64,000 nt of DNA from Paenibacillus glycinis (lineage in GTDB: Bacteria > Bacillota > Bacilli > Paenibacillales > Paenibacillaceae). Positions 62,520-64,000 of the stretch are shown piece after piece. Made by a program: the position numbers and the translations under genes. The notes beneath the pieces were generated by a model that was not told the origin of the DNA, made no database searches, and was given only the letters and a program-made list of their open reading frames with translations. Where the stretch lies: positions 186,001 through 250,000 of the forward strand of contig NZ_JAAAMV010000007.1 in assembly GCF_009909185.1 (NCBI RefSeq), read 5' to 3'. Each line of letters starts with the position of its first letter. The first letter of the stretch is position 1.

Positions 62520-63407
62520 ATGAATACAGTCCTTGATGAAATTATTGATCTGATGAAAAGCGCAGGCACGCGGCCGCTTGAAACCGGAGTACCGGGGCTA
62601 AGCATGATTAAGGGAGACATTCCCGCACATCAACTCGCGGCGCTCTACGAGCCGATGATTGGCTTTACGGTTCAAGGAACGAAGATTCTTTCCATCGGGG
62701 AGCGCAGCACCGAACTGAAGGGGCCGTCTTATTACGTGTTACCGGTACATGTTCCCGCAACGGCGAGCGTACATCCAGACCGTGATGGCCGCCCTTACAT
62801 GTCCCTTGGTCTTAGGTTGAATCAAAATGTGTTTCAGCGTCTGTTAAGAGATCTTCCTGAAAATCTAATCCTGCCTGCTTCTGAGCATTTCGCTGCTTGT
62901 GAAATAGACAGTGCATTCATGGAGGCATGGCTGCGCTTATTGCGATTATCGAAAACGCCAAGAGATATTCCGGCTCTTGCACCGGTTTATGAGCGCGAAA
63001 TCCTTTATCGCGTGCTGATGGGGCCACAAGGATGGCATCTGAGGCAATTTGGCCTGCGGGAAAGCGATTTATCCAGGATTTCCCGGATAGTCGCATGGTT
63101 TCGCGAAAATTTCATGAGGCCGATAGACATTGGTGAGATGGCGACGAAATCTGGCATGGCCATAAATACCTTTCACCGTCAATTTAAGAGGGCAACTGGT
63201 TTAAGTCCTATTCAATTTCAAAAGCAATTAAGGCTTCTGGAAGCTAGAAACCTCATTGCGTTCGAGGGCTATTCCGTTGCCAGTGCCGCCTATCAGGTCG
63301 GCTATCAAAGTCCCTCGCAGTTTAATCGCGAGTACGCCCGTTTTTTCGGTTTATCTCCAGCTCGGGACACGGAGAAATTAAGACGAATCGAAAGCACGAG
63401 GGATTAG
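62520..63407 (+). CDS. AraC-family regulator with AraC-type N-terminal cupin domain
   Basis: This 295-residue protein has an AraC_N/cupin-like ligand domain (residues 35-185; EPMIGFTVQGTKILSIGERSTELKGPSYYVLP). The C-terminus has two helix-turn-helix motifs (IDIGEMATKSGMAINTFHRQFKRATG, SVASAAYQVGYQSPSQFNREYARFFG). The ATG at 62520 has no nearby Shine-Dalgarno. A TAATAA at 62505-62510 might place the transcript start close to it. It is divergent from the SDR gene at 61547 and probably controls it in response to a small organic compound. Confidence 0.9.
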   Translation: MNTVLDEIIDLMKSAGTRPLETGVPGLSMIKGDIPAHQLAALYEPMIGFTVQGTKILSIGERSTELKGPSYYVLPVHVPATASVHPDRDGRPYMSLGLRLNQNVFQRLLRDLPENLILPASEHFAACEIDSAFMEAWLRLLRLSKTPRDIPALAPVYEREILYRVLMGPQGWHLRQFGLRESDLSRISRIVAWFRENFMRPIDIGEMATKSGMAINTFHRQFKRATGLSPIQFQKQLRLLEARNLIAFEGYSVASAAYQVGYQSPSQFNREYARFFGLSPARDTEKLRRIESTRD

Positions 63408-63616
63408 AGCATTGGCATCTTTTTTGTACAATTCACACCTGTAGAATGCTGTTCGCGGTAAGTGATAGCGTACAATAAAAAGAACGCTCCCGCGCTTTCG
63501 CTTGGGCTACGTCCTCCTCATGATATTCCATTCCGATCATCCTATTACGTACGTTAAAAGCCGCCGATCCCCTAACCCACAATACCGCGTTATATCCACG
63601 ATTCCGGTCTAAGACT

Positions 63617-64000
63617 TCATTTTCCTGAGGGGAAATGCGCTTCGTAGACGAGCAGCGCTCCCTCGTCGTCATCGGGCACCGCGTACAGACGCAGCCCTTG
63701 TCCCGCTTCCTCGAGGAACACCGGATTGCGGGTAATGACATGTCCATGCGGCGAAAACGCCGTGACGGGCACTTCGTGCATCGCCTCCAGCGTATCCAGA
63801 TCGATCAGGGCCAAGCCTCCCAGCTCGTACGGCCCGGCATGCCCGCCCGCCGGTTGGGGCAGCTCGGAGATCCCGCTCGCGATCATCTTCCCGTCGCCCG
63901 CGTACTGGGCATCTTGATAATCCACGAAGTGGCTCGCGTTGTCCTTGGATCGCAGGAGCTCCCCAGCCGCGTTCCATTCATAGAACCTGCGCGATCCCCA
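63617..64000 (-). CDS. C-terminal part of an unidentified beta-propeller-like protein (cut by window edge)
   Basis: The frame is open from the stop at 63617 to the right edge, about 127 residues. It reads DAQYAGDGKMIASGISELPQPAGG, GGLALIDLDTLEAMHEVPV, then GHVITRNPVFLEEAGQGLRLYAVPDDDEGALLVYEAHF. These repeated beta-strand patterns fit a propeller of the DUF6454 type or similar. Without the rest of the gene the function cannot be assigned. The 209 bases between it and the AraC gene hold nothing that I can support. Confidence 0.6.
   Translation of the reverse strand, partial: WGSRRFYEWNAAGELLRSKDNASHFVDYQDAQYAGDGKMIASGISELPQPAGGHAGPYELGGLALIDLDTLEAMHEVPVTAFSPHGHVITRNPVFLEEAGQGLRLYAVPDDDEGALLVYEAHFPSGK

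Noticed and set aside
63433..63747. 104-codon minus-strand ORF
   Set aside because: It overlaps the better-supported partial gene at 63617 in another frame, lacks a ribosome-binding site and has no recognisable family.

Overview
The window looks like chromosomal DNA of a spore-forming, fairly GC-rich Firmicute of the Paenibacillus/Cohnella type. The evidence is a gerA-type germinant-receptor operon, an RsfA-like prespore regulator, YesM/YesN and large AraC-type regulators beside carbohydrate ABC transporters, strong GGAGG ribosome-binding sites with frequent GTG/TTG starts, and cre-like sites. This placement is inference. I found no rRNA, tRNA, CRISPR array, intact insertion sequence or prophage.

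Layout. 0-4.2 kb: the N-terminal part of a LysR regulator divergent from a DapA-family aldolase, an M48 membrane metallopeptidase and a secreted copper-amine-oxidase-like protein. 4.3-12.6 kb: a sugar module on the minus strand, made of a binding protein with its own sensor kinase and response regulator, next to a ChvE/GguA/GguB-type monosaccharide ABC transporter. 12.7-17.4 kb: a GntR, sugar kinase, KDGP aldolase, PLP ammonia-lyase and amidohydrolase operon (dga-like). 17.7-25 kb: a membrane-bound AraC regulator facing a GH130 enzyme and an Lpl-type oligosaccharide importer. 25.4-30 kb: a Rieske protein with a large unassigned C-terminal region, and an ArsR-MFS-hydrolase module with two related palindromic operators. 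30-33.7 kb: gerAC, gerAB and gerAA. 33.9-51.8 kb: a defence, stress and resistance-like neighbourhood. It holds an SDR, a heterodimeric ABC exporter preceded by a 28-codon ORF and a terminator, a rifamycin phosphotransferase (rph), an epimerase, an aldo/keto reductase with HxlR, an ECF sigma factor, an MGT glycosyltransferase, an APH-fold kinase, a GNAT protein and RsfA. 52-61.3 kb: a sugar-acid (uronate-type) island with an enolase-superfamily dehydratase, mannonate dehydratase, ABC importer, RraA-like aldolase, AraC, and an FCD-type GntR with a perfect 34-bp palindrome at its promoter. 61.5-64 kb: SDR, AraC and the C-terminal end of an unidentified protein.

The genes mostly form self-contained import-plus-catabolism-plus-regulator cassettes separated by intrinsic terminators. 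Two regulatory arrangements stand out. The ABC exporter appears to sit behind a leader ORF and transcription terminator (38.86-39.09 kb), which suggests antibiotic-responsive attenuation. A convincing plus-strand promoter and terminator (41.79-41.94 kb) also define a short transcript antisense to the start of the rph mRNA. Neither has been tested; both come from reading the sequence alone.
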